DNA of 64,000 nucleotides from Buttiauxella gaviniae (GTDB taxonomy: Bacteria; Pseudomonadota; Gammaproteobacteria; Enterobacterales; Enterobacteriaceae), in NCBI RefSeq assembly GCF_040786275.1, contig NZ_JBFMVT010000002.1, positions 1,240,001 to 1,304,000 on the forward strand. The letters are read 5' to 3'. Position 1 is the first letter of the stretch. Every line of letters begins with the position of its first letter. The position numbers and the translations under genes are program-made. Positions 1 to 8,997 of this stretch are shown here, piece by piece. Below the pieces are notes generated by a model. The model was not told where the DNA came from. It ran no database searches and saw only the letters and a program-made list of their open reading frames with translations.

Positions 1-1
1 T

Positions 2-469
2 TTTGATGTCAACATTCTTGCAATGGGCATTTTCTACGGTGGTATCGCACAAATTTTTGCCGGCCTGCTGGAATTTAAGAAAGGTAATACTTTCGGCCTG
101 ACAGCATTCACTTCTTATGGCTCTTTCTGGCTGACTCTGGTCGCCATTCTGATCATGCCTAAGATGGGTCTTGCAGACGCAGCAAACGCACACTTCCTCG
201 GCGCGTATCTCGGTCTGTGGGGCGTTTTCACGCTGTTCATGTTCTTCGGCACGCTGAAAGCTGCACGCATGCTGCAGTTCGTGTTCGCAAGCCTGACCGT
301 GCTGTTTGCCCTGCTGGCTATTGGCCACCTGGCAGACAACGAAGGCCTGGTTCGCATTGCAGGCTGGGTCGGTCTGGTTTGTGGCGCATCCGCTATTTAC
401 CTGGCAATGGGCGAAGTGCTCAACGAGCAGTTTGGCCGTACCGTGCTGCCAATTGGTGAAAAACACTAA
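2..469 (+). CDS. satP: Acetate/succinate-proton symporter SatP, C-terminal part
   Basis: Inner-membrane symporter of the AceTr/YaaH family that takes up acetate and succinate with protons. The frame is open from the window edge, so the N-terminus and first membrane segment lie outside; the first internal Met (position 23) is not the start. The visible 156 residues match the last three quarters of E. coli SatP, including the FYGGIAQIFAG stretch, several hydrophobic helices and the typical C-terminus GEVLNEQFGRTVLPIGE. A strong terminator follows 30 bp after the stop. Identification is firm; only completeness is lacking. Confidence 0.95.
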   Translation, partial: FDVNILAMGIFYGGIAQIFAGLLEFKKGNTFGLTAFTSYGSFWLTLVAILIMPKMGLADAANAHFLGAYLGLWGVFTLFMFFGTLKAARMLQFVFASLTVLFALLAIGHLADNEGLVRIAGWVGLVCGASAIYLAMGEVLNEQFGRTVLPIGEKH

Positions 470-500
470 TTTTGCAAGCCATAGGGCTATGAAAACAAAA

Positions 501-527
501 ACGCGGAGCCTGGCTCCGCGTTTTTTT
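501..527. terminator. Terminator between satP and the MHS transporter
   Basis: Hairpin with arms CGCGGAGCC and GGCTCCGCG followed by seven T on the plus strand and preceded by an A-rich tract. It can therefore end transcription of satP and, from the other side, of the convergent transporter gene whose stop codon lies in the T tract. Confidence 0.9.
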
Positions 528-1851
528 ATGAATGTTGCAGCGGCCTTTCAACCACCTTTTGTTCATGCGTTAAATCATTACGCAGCCAAATCCCCAGCCC
601 CAATCCTACCATCGCCAGGGCCAACACATACCAGGCCGGGCCCATCGGTGATACCGCCGACAGCATAGTGACGAAAATTGGCGTCAGTCCACCGAAAATG
701 GCATACGACATATTGTAGGAAAATGAGATCCCGCTAAAACGCACTTCCGCCGGGAAGGCTCTGACCATGACGTACGGTACTGCGCCAACCACGCCAACGC
801 TCAGACCCACTAGCCCATATAAGAAGAACAGATATTCAGGATGGCTTGCCGTCAGGTGATAGAACATCCAGCTACACACTGCCAGCAACACGCTTCCAAC
901 GATAAAAGTTTTACTTGCCCCAATACGGTCAATAACCAGCCCCGCCGCAATACATCCGATGCACAACATGACTATCGCAATACTGTTCGCTTGCAGCGTT
1001 AATGCAGGTGCTATACCCAACTGTTTTTGTAGCCACGTTGGTGCCATCAAAATAACCACCACAATCCCGGCGGACAAAAGCCAGGTCAGCAGCATTGAGA
1101 TCACTACCGCCTTTTTATGATTCACAATGACGGATTTCAACGGTAACTCTTCCGCCAGTGCTTTGCGCTGCTGCATCTCAATAAAGATTGGCGTCTCTTG
1201 CAGCCAACGGCGCAGATACATCGCCACCAGCCCGAAAATACCGCCGAGGAAGAACGGAATACGCCAGCCGCCGTCGTGAATTGCCTGCTGCGTCATCGAA
1301 GTATTAATAATGGTCGCGACAACGGAACCCAGCAAAATGCCTGCGGTTAAGCCCGCGGTCAGCGTGCCGCACGCAATGCCGATTCGTTTATAAGGTACAT
1401 GCTCCGCAACAAATACCCATGCCCCAGGCACTTCCCCGCCAATGGCCGCGCCCTGAAGAACACGCATCAAAAGCAATAATACAGGGGCTGCGATGCCAAG
1501 CGTTTCATAGGTAGGCAACATACCAATCGCAAGCGTTGGAAGCGCCATCAGTAAAATGCTCAGCGTGAACATCTTCTTGCGCCCAACCAGATCGCCGAAG
1601 TGCGCCATGATGATCCCGCCTAATGGACGCGCCAGATAGCCCGCAGCAAATATGCCGAACGTTTGTAGCTGACGAAGCCATTCAGGAATATCCGCCGGGA
1701 AGAATAGCGCCCCGACCACGGTGGCAAAGAAAACGAAGATGATGAAGTCGTAGAATTCGAGCGCGCCCCCCAGGGCGGCAAGGGTCAGGGTTTTATAATC
1801 CTGACGATTCAGAGGTCTTGTGCGTTGTGTTGAATGTAATTGTTGTGACAT
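526..1851 (-). CDS. MFS transporter, metabolite:H+ symporter (MHS) family
   Basis: Twelve-helix major facilitator of the metabolite-proton symporter type (relatives: ShiA, ProP, KgtP). Seen: helix 1 with GALEFYDF, the loop 2-3 signature around HFGDLVGRKKMF, and the helix-5 region RVLQGAAIGGEVPGAWVF. The substrate cannot be read from sequence; an organic acid or betaine-like compound is usual for the family. The start at 1851 (MSQQLHSTQ) is chosen because AGG lies about 7 bp upstream; a longer frame begins at 1908 without a ribosome-binding site. In E. coli satP and mog are neighbours, so this gene is an insertion. A second MHS member is encoded at 56110-57450. Confidence 0.8.
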   Translation of the reverse strand: MSQQLHSTQRTRPLNRQDYKTLTLAALGGALEFYDFIIFVFFATVVGALFFPADIPEWLRQLQTFGIFAAGYLARPLGGIIMAHFGDLVGRKKMFTLSILLMALPTLAIGMLPTYETLGIAAPVLLLLMRVLQGAAIGGEVPGAWVFVAEHVPYKRIGIACGTLTAGLTAGILLGSVVATIINTSMTQQAIHDGGWRIPFFLGGIFGLVAMYLRRWLQETPIFIEMQQRKALAEELPLKSVIVNHKKAVVISMLLTWLLSAGIVVVILMAPTWLQKQLGIAPALTLQANSIAIVMLCIGCIAAGLVIDRIGASKTFIVGSVLLAVCSWMFYHLTASHPEYLFFLYGLVGLSVGVVGAVPYVMVRAFPAEVRFSGISFSYNMSYAIFGGLTPIFVTMLSAVSPMGPAWYVLALAMVGLGLGIWLRNDLTHEQKVVERPLQHS

Positions 1852-1976
1852 AAGAACCTGCGCATGAAGAGAAGTGTGATTATTACTTTCCATTTTGCTG
1901 TAAAGCAAAACTTACTATAACCAACCCCACTCCACATTCCAGACTCACTGCATCTTATGTCACAAACAGAAAGGAT

Positions 1977-2564
1977 TCAGGATTTTACTTCGCGAATTGC
2001 ACTTTTAGGACGAAAAGCTGCTACGACCTGGCTTTCCGTTTCGATGTAAGGGCCATCCAGCAACTGTACACAATAAGGTACACTCGCAAAGATACCCGGC
2101 ACGACCACTTTGCCTTCGGCGTCTTTTACACCCTCCAGCGTTTCCTGAATGGACTTCGGTTGCCCCGGTAAATTAAGGATTAACGCCTGTTTGCGGATAA
2201 CGCCAACCTGGCGAGAAAGTATTGCTGTTGGCACAAAGTGCAGGCTGATTTGACGCATCTGTTCGCCAAACCCAGGCATTACACGGTCAGCAATAGCAAG
2301 CGTGGCGTCAGGTGTTACATCACGACGCGCCGGGCCGGTACCGCCGGTGGTTAACACCAAATGACATCCCATTTCATCAACCAGCTCACAGAGCGCCTGT
2401 TCAATAAGCGGCTGCTCATCGGGGATTAAGCGCGTTTCAATGTGGAAAGGTGTAGTCAGGGTGCGTTCCAGCCAGTCAACCAGCGATGGAATGCCTTTAT
2501 CTTGATAGACACCGCTTGAAGCGCGGTCAGAGATGGAAACTAAGCCAATGCGTAAGGTATTCAT
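1977..2564 (-). CDS. mog: Molybdopterin adenylyltransferase Mog
   Basis: Cytoplasmic enzyme that adenylylates molybdopterin before molybdate insertion in molybdenum cofactor biosynthesis. The 195-residue length equals E. coli Mog. The fold's conserved segments are visible: SISDRASSG near the N-terminus, the TTGGTGPARRDVTPDAT motif (about residues 72-88) and the NLPGQPKS loop (about 150-157). It lies downstream of talB on the same strand, separated by about 110 bp containing a terminator, so it probably has its own promoter. Confidence 0.97.
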   Translation of the reverse strand: MNTLRIGLVSISDRASSGVYQDKGIPSLVDWLERTLTTPFHIETRLIPDEQPLIEQALCELVDEMGCHLVLTTGGTGPARRDVTPDATLAIADRVMPGFGEQMRQISLHFVPTAILSRQVGVIRKQALILNLPGQPKSIQETLEGVKDAEGKVVVPGIFASVPYCVQLLDGPYIETESQVVAAFRPKSAIREVKS

Positions 2565-2635
2565 ATCATTCCCGGGGAGTCAAAACTTTAACGGAATGAT
2601 ACACGGCGAAGAGCGTTGCAGACAGGGTATAACAC

Positions 2636-2666
2636 TAAAAAGCGTGGCCGGAGAGCTCCGGCCACG
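2636..2666 (-). terminator. talB terminator
   Basis: Perfect hairpin CGTGGCCGGAG / CTCCGGCCACG at 2643-2666. Read on the minus strand it is followed by a run of five T, 8 bp after the talB stop. Confidence 0.88.
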
Positions 2667-2673
2667 GCAATGA

Positions 2674-3627
2674 TTACAGCAGGTCGCCGATCATTTTTTC
2701 CAGTTTTTCCTGGTCGATAGCAAACTTACGGATGCCGTCAGCCAGTTTATCAACCGCCATTGGATCCTGATTGTGACTCCACAGGAACTCGGATTCGGTC
2801 ATGCGCTCTGGGCGTGCTTTCACTTCGCCGGTGTAAGACAGTTTACGCTCAACCGCGCCTTCGCTTTCAGCCAGCTCTTTGAGCAGAGCAGGTGCGATGG
2901 TCAGACGGTCACAGCCAGCCAGTTCGATGATCTCGCCCAGGTTACGGAAGCTTGCACCCATAACGACGGTTTCATAACCGTGTTGTTTGTAGTACTGGTA
3001 GATTTCAGAAACAGAAACCACACCTGGATCTTCCTGCGGTGCGTACTCTTTCTTATCGGTATTCGCTTTGTACCAATCGAGGATACGACCTACGAATGGA
3101 GAAATCAGGAACACGCCCGCTTCTGCACAAGCACGAGCCTGAGCGAAGGAGAACAGCAGAGTCAGGTTACAGTTGATGCCTTCTTTTTCCAGTTGCTCAG
3201 CAGCACGGATACCCTGCCAGGTAGAAGCCAGTTTGATCAGGATACGGTCGTTGCTGATGCCCGCATCGTTGTAGAGTTTGATCAGATGTTTTGCTTTAGC
3301 AATACTGGCTTCGGTGTCGTAAGACAGACGCGCATCAACTTCAGTAGAAATGCGACCTGGGATCAGTTTCAGGATTTCCAGACCAATATTCACCGCCAAC
3401 TTATCAGTTGCATCCACAACTTGTTGTTCACGGGAGCTGCTCTGCTCGCGCGCCCAGGCAACCGCATCGTCAATCAGTTTGCGGTATTCAGGGATCTGCG
3501 CCGCATTCAGAATCAGAGAAGGGTTAGTGGTAGCATCTTGCGGTTGATACAGCTTCATTGCCGCAATATCCCCGGTGTCCGCAACTACTGTGGTTAGCTG
3601 ACGCAGGGAGGTCAATTTATCCGTCAT
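2674..3627 (-). CDS. talB: Transaldolase B
   Basis: Enzyme of the non-oxidative pentose phosphate pathway that moves a dihydroxyacetone unit between sedoheptulose 7-phosphate and glyceraldehyde 3-phosphate. The 317-residue length matches E. coli TalB. The Schiff-base lysine is K132 in [19 protein letters not shown] at 31-38 is the conserved N-terminal phosphosugar-site motif. The protein is cytoplasmic with no signal peptide. It is transcribed away from the divergent yaaJ; the interval holds an ERIC-derived repeat. Confidence 0.98.
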   Translation of the reverse strand: MTDKLTSLRQLTTVVADTGDIAAMKLYQPQDATTNPSLILNAAQIPEYRKLIDDAVAWAREQSSSREQQVVDATDKLAVNIGLEILKLIPGRISTEVDARLSYDTEASIAKAKHLIKLYNDAGISNDRILIKLASTWQGIRAAEQLEKEGINCNLTLLFSFAQARACAEAGVFLISPFVGRILDWYKANTDKKEYAPQEDPGVVSVSEIYQYYKQHGYETVVMGASFRNLGEIIELAGCDRLTIAPALLKELAESEGAVERKLSYTGEVKARPERMTESEFLWSHNQDPMAVDKLADGIRKFAIDQEKLEKMIGDLL

Positions 3628-3744
3628 GATAGTGTTTCTCGTTAGGTGTTACTTGTTAGGGGGATGTAACCGGTCTGGCTTGATGATATCACGACCCAAT
3701 TCCGGTGCAACCGCAGTAATATAACCGTTAGCGGCAAGGAAACT

Positions 3745-3822
3745 TATCCCTATGAGCCCACTTCAGTAAGTATTGGGTGGTGAGTGTAAGCCACACCCGA
3801 ATACTTGAAGGATGAAGGGTAA
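3745..3822. repeat. ERIC-derived repeat, right half
   Basis: The stretch matches the right portion of an ERIC element: AGTAAGT-like, GGTGAGTG and AAGCC segments, then CTTGAAGGATGAAGGGTA, the usual ERIC end. The left half is missing or strongly diverged. It lies between the divergent talB and yaaJ genes. Compare the longer copy at 13062-13186. Confidence 0.6.
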
Positions 3823-3944
3823 CATCGGTAGGAACTGAACGCGGAATTGATAAATACCGTGTATTATTTGCCTGCAATCTAATGGAATATGAGCGGCCAC
3901 AGCGTTTTAGCCGTGCCCGTAACGCATGCAAACGAGGGATGTTA

Positions 3945-5390
3945 ATGACAGATTTCTTTCTGTTTATCAATGAAATACTCTGGGGTTCAATCCTCATTTA
4001 TTTATTAGTCGGTGCCGGTCTGTGGTTCACCTGGCGCTGCGGTTTTGTTCAATTTCGCTATCTGACAAAAATACGCCGCATCGTTATGGCAAAAAATGAT
4101 GCCGACCCTTCCGGACTTTCCTCATTTCAGGCTCTCTGCACAAGCCTTGCCGCACGCGTCGGCAGCGGTAACCTTTCAGGCGTAGCAATTGCTCTGACAC
4201 TCGGCGGCCCCGGCGCGATCTTCTGGATGTGGGTCGTTGCGATACTCGGTATGGCGACCTCTTTCGTCGAATGCTCCCTTGCCCAGCTTTATAAAACGCG
4301 CGACAGCGAAGGCAACTACCGGGGCGGCCCGGCCTGGTACATGGAACGCGGCCTGGGAATGCGCTGGATGGGCGTGATGTTTTCCATCTTCCTGATGCTG
4401 GCGTTTGGCCTGATTTTTAACGCCGTGCAGGCGAACGCTATCGCCAACGCCGTTAATAACGCATTCGGAATACCGAAAACCTGGATCGGCATTTCGCTGA
4501 TGGTCGTTACTGCAGGCGTCATCTGGGGCGGCATGCGCGGTACCGCACGAATTTCACAATGGTTAGTGCCATTTATGGCGCTGATTTGGGTGTTGATGAG
4601 TCTGGTCGTGATGGCGATGAATATTGAACGCCTGCCGGATGTCATCGCGCTGGTGTTCAAAAGCGCGTTTGGCTGGCAAGAAGCCGCTTCAGGTGCCTTA
4701 GGATTTACCATCAGCCAGGCGATCACGACAGGTTTTCAGCGCGGAATGTTTTCCAACGAAGCGGGCATGGGCTCCTCCCCCAATGCCGCTGCCGCTGCCG
4801 CAACCTGGCCGCCGCATCCGGCATCGCAAGGGCTTGTGCAGATGTTTGGCGTATTTATCGATACCATTATTATCTGCTCTGCCACCGCTGGAATTGTTCT
4901 GTTTTCGGGCATTCTGGACGCACCACACCCGGAGCTAAATGGCATCATGCTGGTACAACAGGCGCTTAGTAACGTCGTGGGCTCATGGGCGTCGGCCTTT
5001 ATCGCATTGATTGTGATTCTTTTTGCGTTCACATCGATAGTCGCCAATTATGCCTATGCAGAAAATAACCTGATGTTCTTGCAGCAAAAAAGCCCTTTCG
5101 CCACGGTGCTATTCCGCTGCCTCGCACTGGTGATGGTGATGTTTGGTACGCTTTCGCCGCTGCCGCTGGTCTGGCAAATGGCAGATGTGGCAATGGCGTT
5201 TATGGCAGCAACCAATCTCACCGCCATTTTGCTGCTTTCGCCCGTCGCTCGCGATCTGAGTAATGATTATCTGCGCCAGTTGCGCCTTGGCGTAACGCCG
5301 GTTTTCGACCCAAACCGTTTTCCGGAAATTAAAAGCCAACTGGAACCGGGAATTTGGGACAACCCAACCGCCCCAGAAACTAAGCGCTAA
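3945..5390 (+). CDS. yaaJ: Sodium:alanine/glycine symporter (AGCS family) YaaJ
   Basis: Inner-membrane amino-acid carrier of the alanine or glycine:cation symporter family, about 481 residues (E. coli YaaJ 476). Family motifs are visible: SLAARVGSGNLSGVA after the first helices, RGGPAWYM, and GFQRGMFSNEAGMGSSPNAAAAA. The substrate is inferred from the family only. The start at 3945 is chosen because MTDFFLFINEILWG aligns with the E. coli N-terminus and GAGGG precedes it by 7 bp; an upstream frame from 3882 adds 21 residues without support. Followed 68 bp later by yaaA on the same strand, as in E. coli. Confidence 0.93.
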   Translation: MTDFFLFINEILWGSILIYLLVGAGLWFTWRCGFVQFRYLTKIRRIVMAKNDADPSGLSSFQALCTSLAARVGSGNLSGVAIALTLGGPGAIFWMWVVAILGMATSFVECSLAQLYKTRDSEGNYRGGPAWYMERGLGMRWMGVMFSIFLMLAFGLIFNAVQANAIANAVNNAFGIPKTWIGISLMVVTAGVIWGGMRGTARISQWLVPFMALIWVLMSLVVMAMNIERLPDVIALVFKSAFGWQEAASGALGFTISQAITTGFQRGMFSNEAGMGSSPNAAAAAATWPPHPASQGLVQMFGVFIDTIIICSATAGIVLFSGILDAPHPELNGIMLVQQALSNVVGSWASAFIALIVILFAFTSIVANYAYAENNLMFLQQKSPFATVLFRCLALVMVMFGTLSPLPLVWQMADVAMAFMAATNLTAILLLSPVARDLSNDYLRQLRLGVTPVFDPNRFPEIKSQLEPGIWDNPTAPETKR

Positions 5391-5458
5391 TCGCAACCAT
5401 TGGCGGATACTTTCGGTAAATTTGCTAAAGTAGTGGCAAAAATCGGCAAGGAAAAGAC

Positions 5459-6232
5459 ATGCTAATTCTTATTTCACCTGCAAAAACTTTGGATTATCAA
5501 AGCGATCTTCCAACCGATCGTTTTACACAGCCAGAGTTACTGGATTACTCCCAGCAGCTTATTTCGGTAGCACGCAAGCTAAGCGCGCCCGACATTTCAT
5601 CCTTGATGCATATCAGCGACAAACTGGCGTCGCTGAACGCCACGCGTTTTCACGACTGGCACCCGGATTTCACCCCAGACAATGCGCGTCAGGCGATTCT
5701 GGCGTTTAAAGGCGATGTGTATACGGGGTTACAAGCCGAAACGTTCAGCGAGGCAGATTTCGAGTTTGCACAGCAGCATTTACGCATGCTCTCAGGCCTG
5801 TATGGCGTTTTGCGCCCGCTTGATCTGATGCAGCCGTATCGTCTGGAAATGGGCATCAAACTTGAAAATCCGAAAGGCAAAGACCTGTATCATTTCTGGG
5901 GCGATACCATCACCGAGAAGCTCAATCACGCGTTGGCGGATCAGGGCGATAATATCGTAATAAATCTGGCTTCTGACGAGTACTACAAATCGGTAAAACC
6001 GAAAAAGCTCCAGGCAGAAATCATCAAGCCTGTATTCCTCGATGAGAAGAACAGCAAGTTTAAAGTCATCAGTTTCTACGCCAAGAAAGCGCGTGGTTTG
6101 ATGAGCCGCTACATTATTGAGAATCGACTGACCAATCCAGAGCAGCTTACGGGATTTAATACTGACGGCTATTTCTTCGATGAAACAACCTCGAGTAAGA
6201 ATGAGTTAGTGTTTAAACGCCACGAGCAGTAA
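5459..6232 (+). CDS. yaaA: Peroxide stress protein YaaA (DUF328)
   Basis: YaaA-family protein of 257 residues, same length class as E. coli YaaA, which limits unincorporated iron and oxidative DNA damage during H2O2 stress and is OxyR-induced there. Visible landmarks are the N-terminal [13 protein letters not shown] motif, the [22 protein letters not shown] segment and YFFDETTSS near the end. AAGGA precedes the ATG by 6 bp. A terminator follows. I did not identify an OxyR site upstream; expression from the yaaJ side is possible. Confidence 0.95.
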   Translation: MLILISPAKTLDYQSDLPTDRFTQPELLDYSQQLISVARKLSAPDISSLMHISDKLASLNATRFHDWHPDFTPDNARQAILAFKGDVYTGLQAETFSEADFEFAQQHLRMLSGLYGVLRPLDLMQPYRLEMGIKLENPKGKDLYHFWGDTITEKLNHALADQGDNIVINLASDEYYKSVKPKKLQAEIIKPVFLDEKNSKFKVISFYAKKARGLMSRYIIENRLTNPEQLTGFNTDGYFFDETTSSKNELVFKRHEQ

Positions 6233-6238
6233 AACAGA

Positions 6239-6266
6239 ACGCCAGCGCAATGCTGGCGTTTTATTT
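6239..6266. terminator. yaaA / yaaX convergent terminator
   Basis: Hairpin with arms CGCCAGC and GCTGGCG followed by TTTTATTT on the plus strand, directly after the yaaA stop. The yaaX stop codon begins inside its T tract. Confidence 0.85.
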
Positions 6267-6561
6267 AGTGGTGTTTTTTTTGCCCGTAGTGGTTACCGTT
6301 ATCGTGATGATCTTTCTCATGATGGCGGTTGTCATGACGATCATCGCGATGGTCGTGCGGGTTCCATCGGTTATCACGCCATTCATAATGATCGTTCCAC
6401 CAGCCACGATCGCGCCAGTGGCCGCCGTCCCAATAGTTTCCGTGATTATCTGTATCGCCAATCTGTAATTTCACTGCCGGGATAAGCGTGATTTCTGAGG
6501 CTTGTACCGCTAACGGAGTCACTATCAGAATTGATAACGCCAGAATCATTGATTTCAACAT
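6265..6561 (-). CDS. yaaX: Secreted DUF2502 protein YaaX
   Basis: Small exported protein of 98 residues with a signal peptide (cleavage likely after VQA, residue 21). The mature part has the DUF2502 core ([20 protein letters not shown]) and then an unusually His/Asp/Asn-rich tail: over the last 40 residues His and Asp dominate. The tail suggests metal binding, which is inference; no function is established. It follows thrC on the same strand as in E. coli, but the thrC terminator and about 170 bp separate them, so it is likely a separate unit. Confidence 0.85.
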   Translation of the reverse strand: MLKSMILALSILIVTPLAVQASEITLIPAVKLQIGDTDNHGNYWDGGHWRDRGWWNDHYEWRDNRWNPHDHRDDRHDNRHHEKDHHDNGNHYGQKKHH

Positions 6562-6732
6562 AAGTCACTCCTTACTATATTCACGCCCATTATGGGTTAT
6601 TGAGGTAAGCATAGGCCTCAAAACATCGGGTTGTTATTCTCTGCAATCCTAATCTCTAACCTCCCGCATTTAATGGGAATTTCTGCGTTTTCCCTCCTTG
6701 TTTCCTGCACAATCTCTCCATGATTCAGGCGT

Positions 6733-6757
6733 AAAAAAGCCACTCCGCGGAGTGGCT
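6733..6757 (-). terminator. thrABC operon terminator
   Basis: Perfect inverted repeat AGCCACTCC / GGAGTGGCT at 6738-6757. On the minus strand it is followed by six T, about 20 bp after the thrC stop. Confidence 0.92.
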
Positions 6758-6776
6758 CGATAAAGCGCAAAAAAGG

Positions 6777-8063
6777 TTATGCCTTGCTCATCATTAATTC
6801 ACGCAGCGCGGCAAAATCCGCTGGCAGATTATGGGAAAGCAGCGGTAAATCAGCGCGTTCAGCAAGCTCAGCTGGCAACGGCAGGGTTTCACCCAGAATC
6901 TCTTCAACGCTTTCTTTGAATTTCGCGGGATGCGCAGTGCCCAGGAACAGGCCGTATTCGCCCGGCTGGAGCTGATCACGCAGCGCGCGATAAGCGATTG
7001 CCGCGTGCGGTTCAGAAACGTAACCCACCGCTTTCAGCTCACGCATGGTGGCTTTTGTGGTTTCATCCGTCACCGTCGCGTAACCCAGGTCGGTCAAACG
7101 CCAGATCTTACGGCGGAATAACTCCTCCACACGCGGCCAGTTGTTTGGCTGGCTAACATCCATGGCGTTAGAAAGCGTGGCAACCGTGGTTTTTGGCGTC
7201 CATTTGCCATCGGCCAGGAAGCGTGGAACGGTGTCGTTCGCGTTGGTTGCCGCAATGAAACGTTTGATTGGCAAACCGAGCGATTTTGCCAGCAGGCCCG
7301 CCGTTAAATCACCGAAGTTACCGCTCGGTACGGAAACTACCAATTGGTTACGCGCTTCTTGCGGCAACTGGGCGACGGCTTCAAAGTAGTAGCAAATTTG
7401 CGCCAGTAAGCGGCTGATGTTAATAGAGTTGGCGGAGTTTAAGCCCAGCGCGACTTTCAGCTCTTCGTCGTCAAATGCTTGCTTCACCAGCGCCTGGCAG
7501 GCATCGAAATCACCGTCGATAGCGACAGTTTCAATGTTGCCGCCCAGGGTACAGAACAGTTTTTCCTGAAGTGGGCTGATTTTGCCGCGCGGATAGAGAA
7601 TCACCACGCGCACGTTTTTCAGACCATAAAACGCATGTGCTACAGCCGCGCCGGTATCGCCGGAGGTTGCGGTCAGAATCGTGACCGGTTTGTCGCCGCT
7701 GATATGGGTTAGCATCTGCGCCATAAAGCGGCCGCCGAAATCTTTAAACGCAAGCGTAGGGCCGTGGAATAACTCCAGGCAGCCAATATCTGGCTCAACA
7801 CTTTTGACCGGTGCAGGGAAAGCAAATGCTGCACGGACGCGCTCGGCAAGCAATTCCTGGGGGATCTCATCGCCGATAAATGCAGACAAAATTTTGCTAC
7901 TGCGCGTAACGAAATCCATCTTCAACATTTCGTCGATTTCAGTCAGCTCAAACTCTGGCAAGTCGTGGGGGAAAAACAGCCCTTGCTGTTTACCCAGGCC
8001 CTGCACAATCGCCTGGGCGAAATTGACCTGCTCGTTATGATCTTTAAGGTTATACAGTTTCAT
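6777..8063 (-). CDS. thrC: Threonine synthase
   Basis: PLP enzyme that converts O-phosphohomoserine to threonine, the last step of the pathway. Its 428 residues equal the E. coli length. The PLP lysine is K107 in GPTLAFKDFGGRF, and the phosphate-binding loop is seen in VSVPSGNFGDLTAG. It is the last gene of thrLABC; only 3 bp separate the thrB stop from this ATG, indicating translational coupling. Controlled by the thrL attenuator upstream. Confidence 0.98.
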   Translation of the reverse strand: MKLYNLKDHNEQVNFAQAIVQGLGKQQGLFFPHDLPEFELTEIDEMLKMDFVTRSSKILSAFIGDEIPQELLAERVRAAFAFPAPVKSVEPDIGCLELFHGPTLAFKDFGGRFMAQMLTHISGDKPVTILTATSGDTGAAVAHAFYGLKNVRVVILYPRGKISPLQEKLFCTLGGNIETVAIDGDFDACQALVKQAFDDEELKVALGLNSANSINISRLLAQICYYFEAVAQLPQEARNQLVVSVPSGNFGDLTAGLLAKSLGLPIKRFIAATNANDTVPRFLADGKWTPKTTVATLSNAMDVSQPNNWPRVEELFRRKIWRLTDLGYATVTDETTKATMRELKAVGYVSEPHAAIAYRALRDQLQPGEYGLFLGTAHPAKFKESVEEILGETLPLPAELAERADLPLLSHNLPADFAALRELMMSKA

Positions 8064-8066
8064 GCG

Positions 8067-8996
8067 TTATCCCAGAACTCGTGCGCCCGCCGTGTCCAGA
8101 CGGCAAATATGTACAAAACCTTCCTGGTTCTGCAAATAGTGTTGGCTAAGCCAGTCAGCCACGCGTTGTGCGGTATCAGTGTTATCGCACAGTGCAAAGA
8201 GAGTTGGGCCGGAGCCCGAAATACCACTCGCCAGAGCGCCAATATCGGAAGCAGCCTGGCGCGCCTCGTTAAAGCGCGGCAAAAGTTTCGCGCGGTACGG
8301 CTCGGCAATCACATCGCGCATCAGCTTCGCTGCAAGCTGTGGCTGACGGGTGTGGCAGGCGTGAATAAATCCTGCCAGATGACGGCCATGGCTAATGCAA
8401 TCCTGGCGGCGATACTGCGCCGGAAGAATGGCGCGTGCTTCAGCCGTAGAGACTTTAATTCCCGGGTAGGCCAGCACCCACAGCCATTCATCAAAACCGG
8501 GAACAGACTGGCTGATGATGCCATTTTCTTCAATCATCAGTTGCATGCCGCCCAGGAAACAAGGGGCAACATTATCGTAGTGAACGCTGCCCGAAATGCG
8601 CCCTTCCAGCTCACCCATCAGGCCCAGCAAACGGGTAGCGCTCAGCGGCTTGCCGCAGAATTCGTTCATCGCCATTAAACCGGCAACGACTGAACATGCG
8701 CTTGAGCCAAGGCCGGAGCCAATCGGCATGCTTTTTTCCAGCGTCATCGCTACAGGGATGTTTTTGCCGATTTCCTGACAGAAACGCTCCCAGCATTGAT
8801 AGACGATATTTTCGCGCGGCTCCGACGGTAATTTACTGGCGAAGCGACCGATGTTATTCAAGCTGAAAGTGTCCGCCGCTTCGACAGTCACATAATCGCC
8901 AAGCAGCGAGCCATCAATGGGCGAAACAGCCGCGCCCAGCACATCAAACCCGACGCTCATATTGGCACTGGAAGCCGGGGCGTATACTTTAACCAT
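8067..8996 (-). CDS. thrB: Homoserine kinase
   Basis: GHMP-family kinase that phosphorylates homoserine with ATP. Seen: N-terminal [15 protein letters not shown] substrate motif, the ATP loop [13 protein letters not shown] (about residues 90-102) and the C-terminal [12 protein letters not shown] motif. 309 residues, close to E. coli ThrB (310). One base separates it from the thrA stop, so it belongs to the coupled thrABC unit. Confidence 0.98.
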   Translation of the reverse strand: MVKVYAPASSANMSVGFDVLGAAVSPIDGSLLGDYVTVEAADTFSLNNIGRFASKLPSEPRENIVYQCWERFCQEIGKNIPVAMTLEKSMPIGSGLGSSACSVVAGLMAMNEFCGKPLSATRLLGLMGELEGRISGSVHYDNVAPCFLGGMQLMIEENGIISQSVPGFDEWLWVLAYPGIKVSTAEARAILPAQYRRQDCISHGRHLAGFIHACHTRQPQLAAKLMRDVIAEPYRAKLLPRFNEARQAASDIGALASGISGSGPTLFALCDNTDTAQRVADWLSQHYLQNQEGFVHICRLDTAGARVLG

Positions 8997-8997
8997 C

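Noticed and set aside
2773-3597. Long open frame (274 codons) antisense to talB
   Set aside because: It lies wholly opposite a highly conserved enzyme gene, has no ribosome-binding site or recognisable domain, and reflects codon bias of talB.
6250-6468. Hydrophobic 72-codon frame opposite yaaX
   Set aside because: Its Val/Ile/Met-rich translation is produced by the His/Asp codons of yaaX read in reverse; the yaaX frame has a proper signal peptide and synteny.
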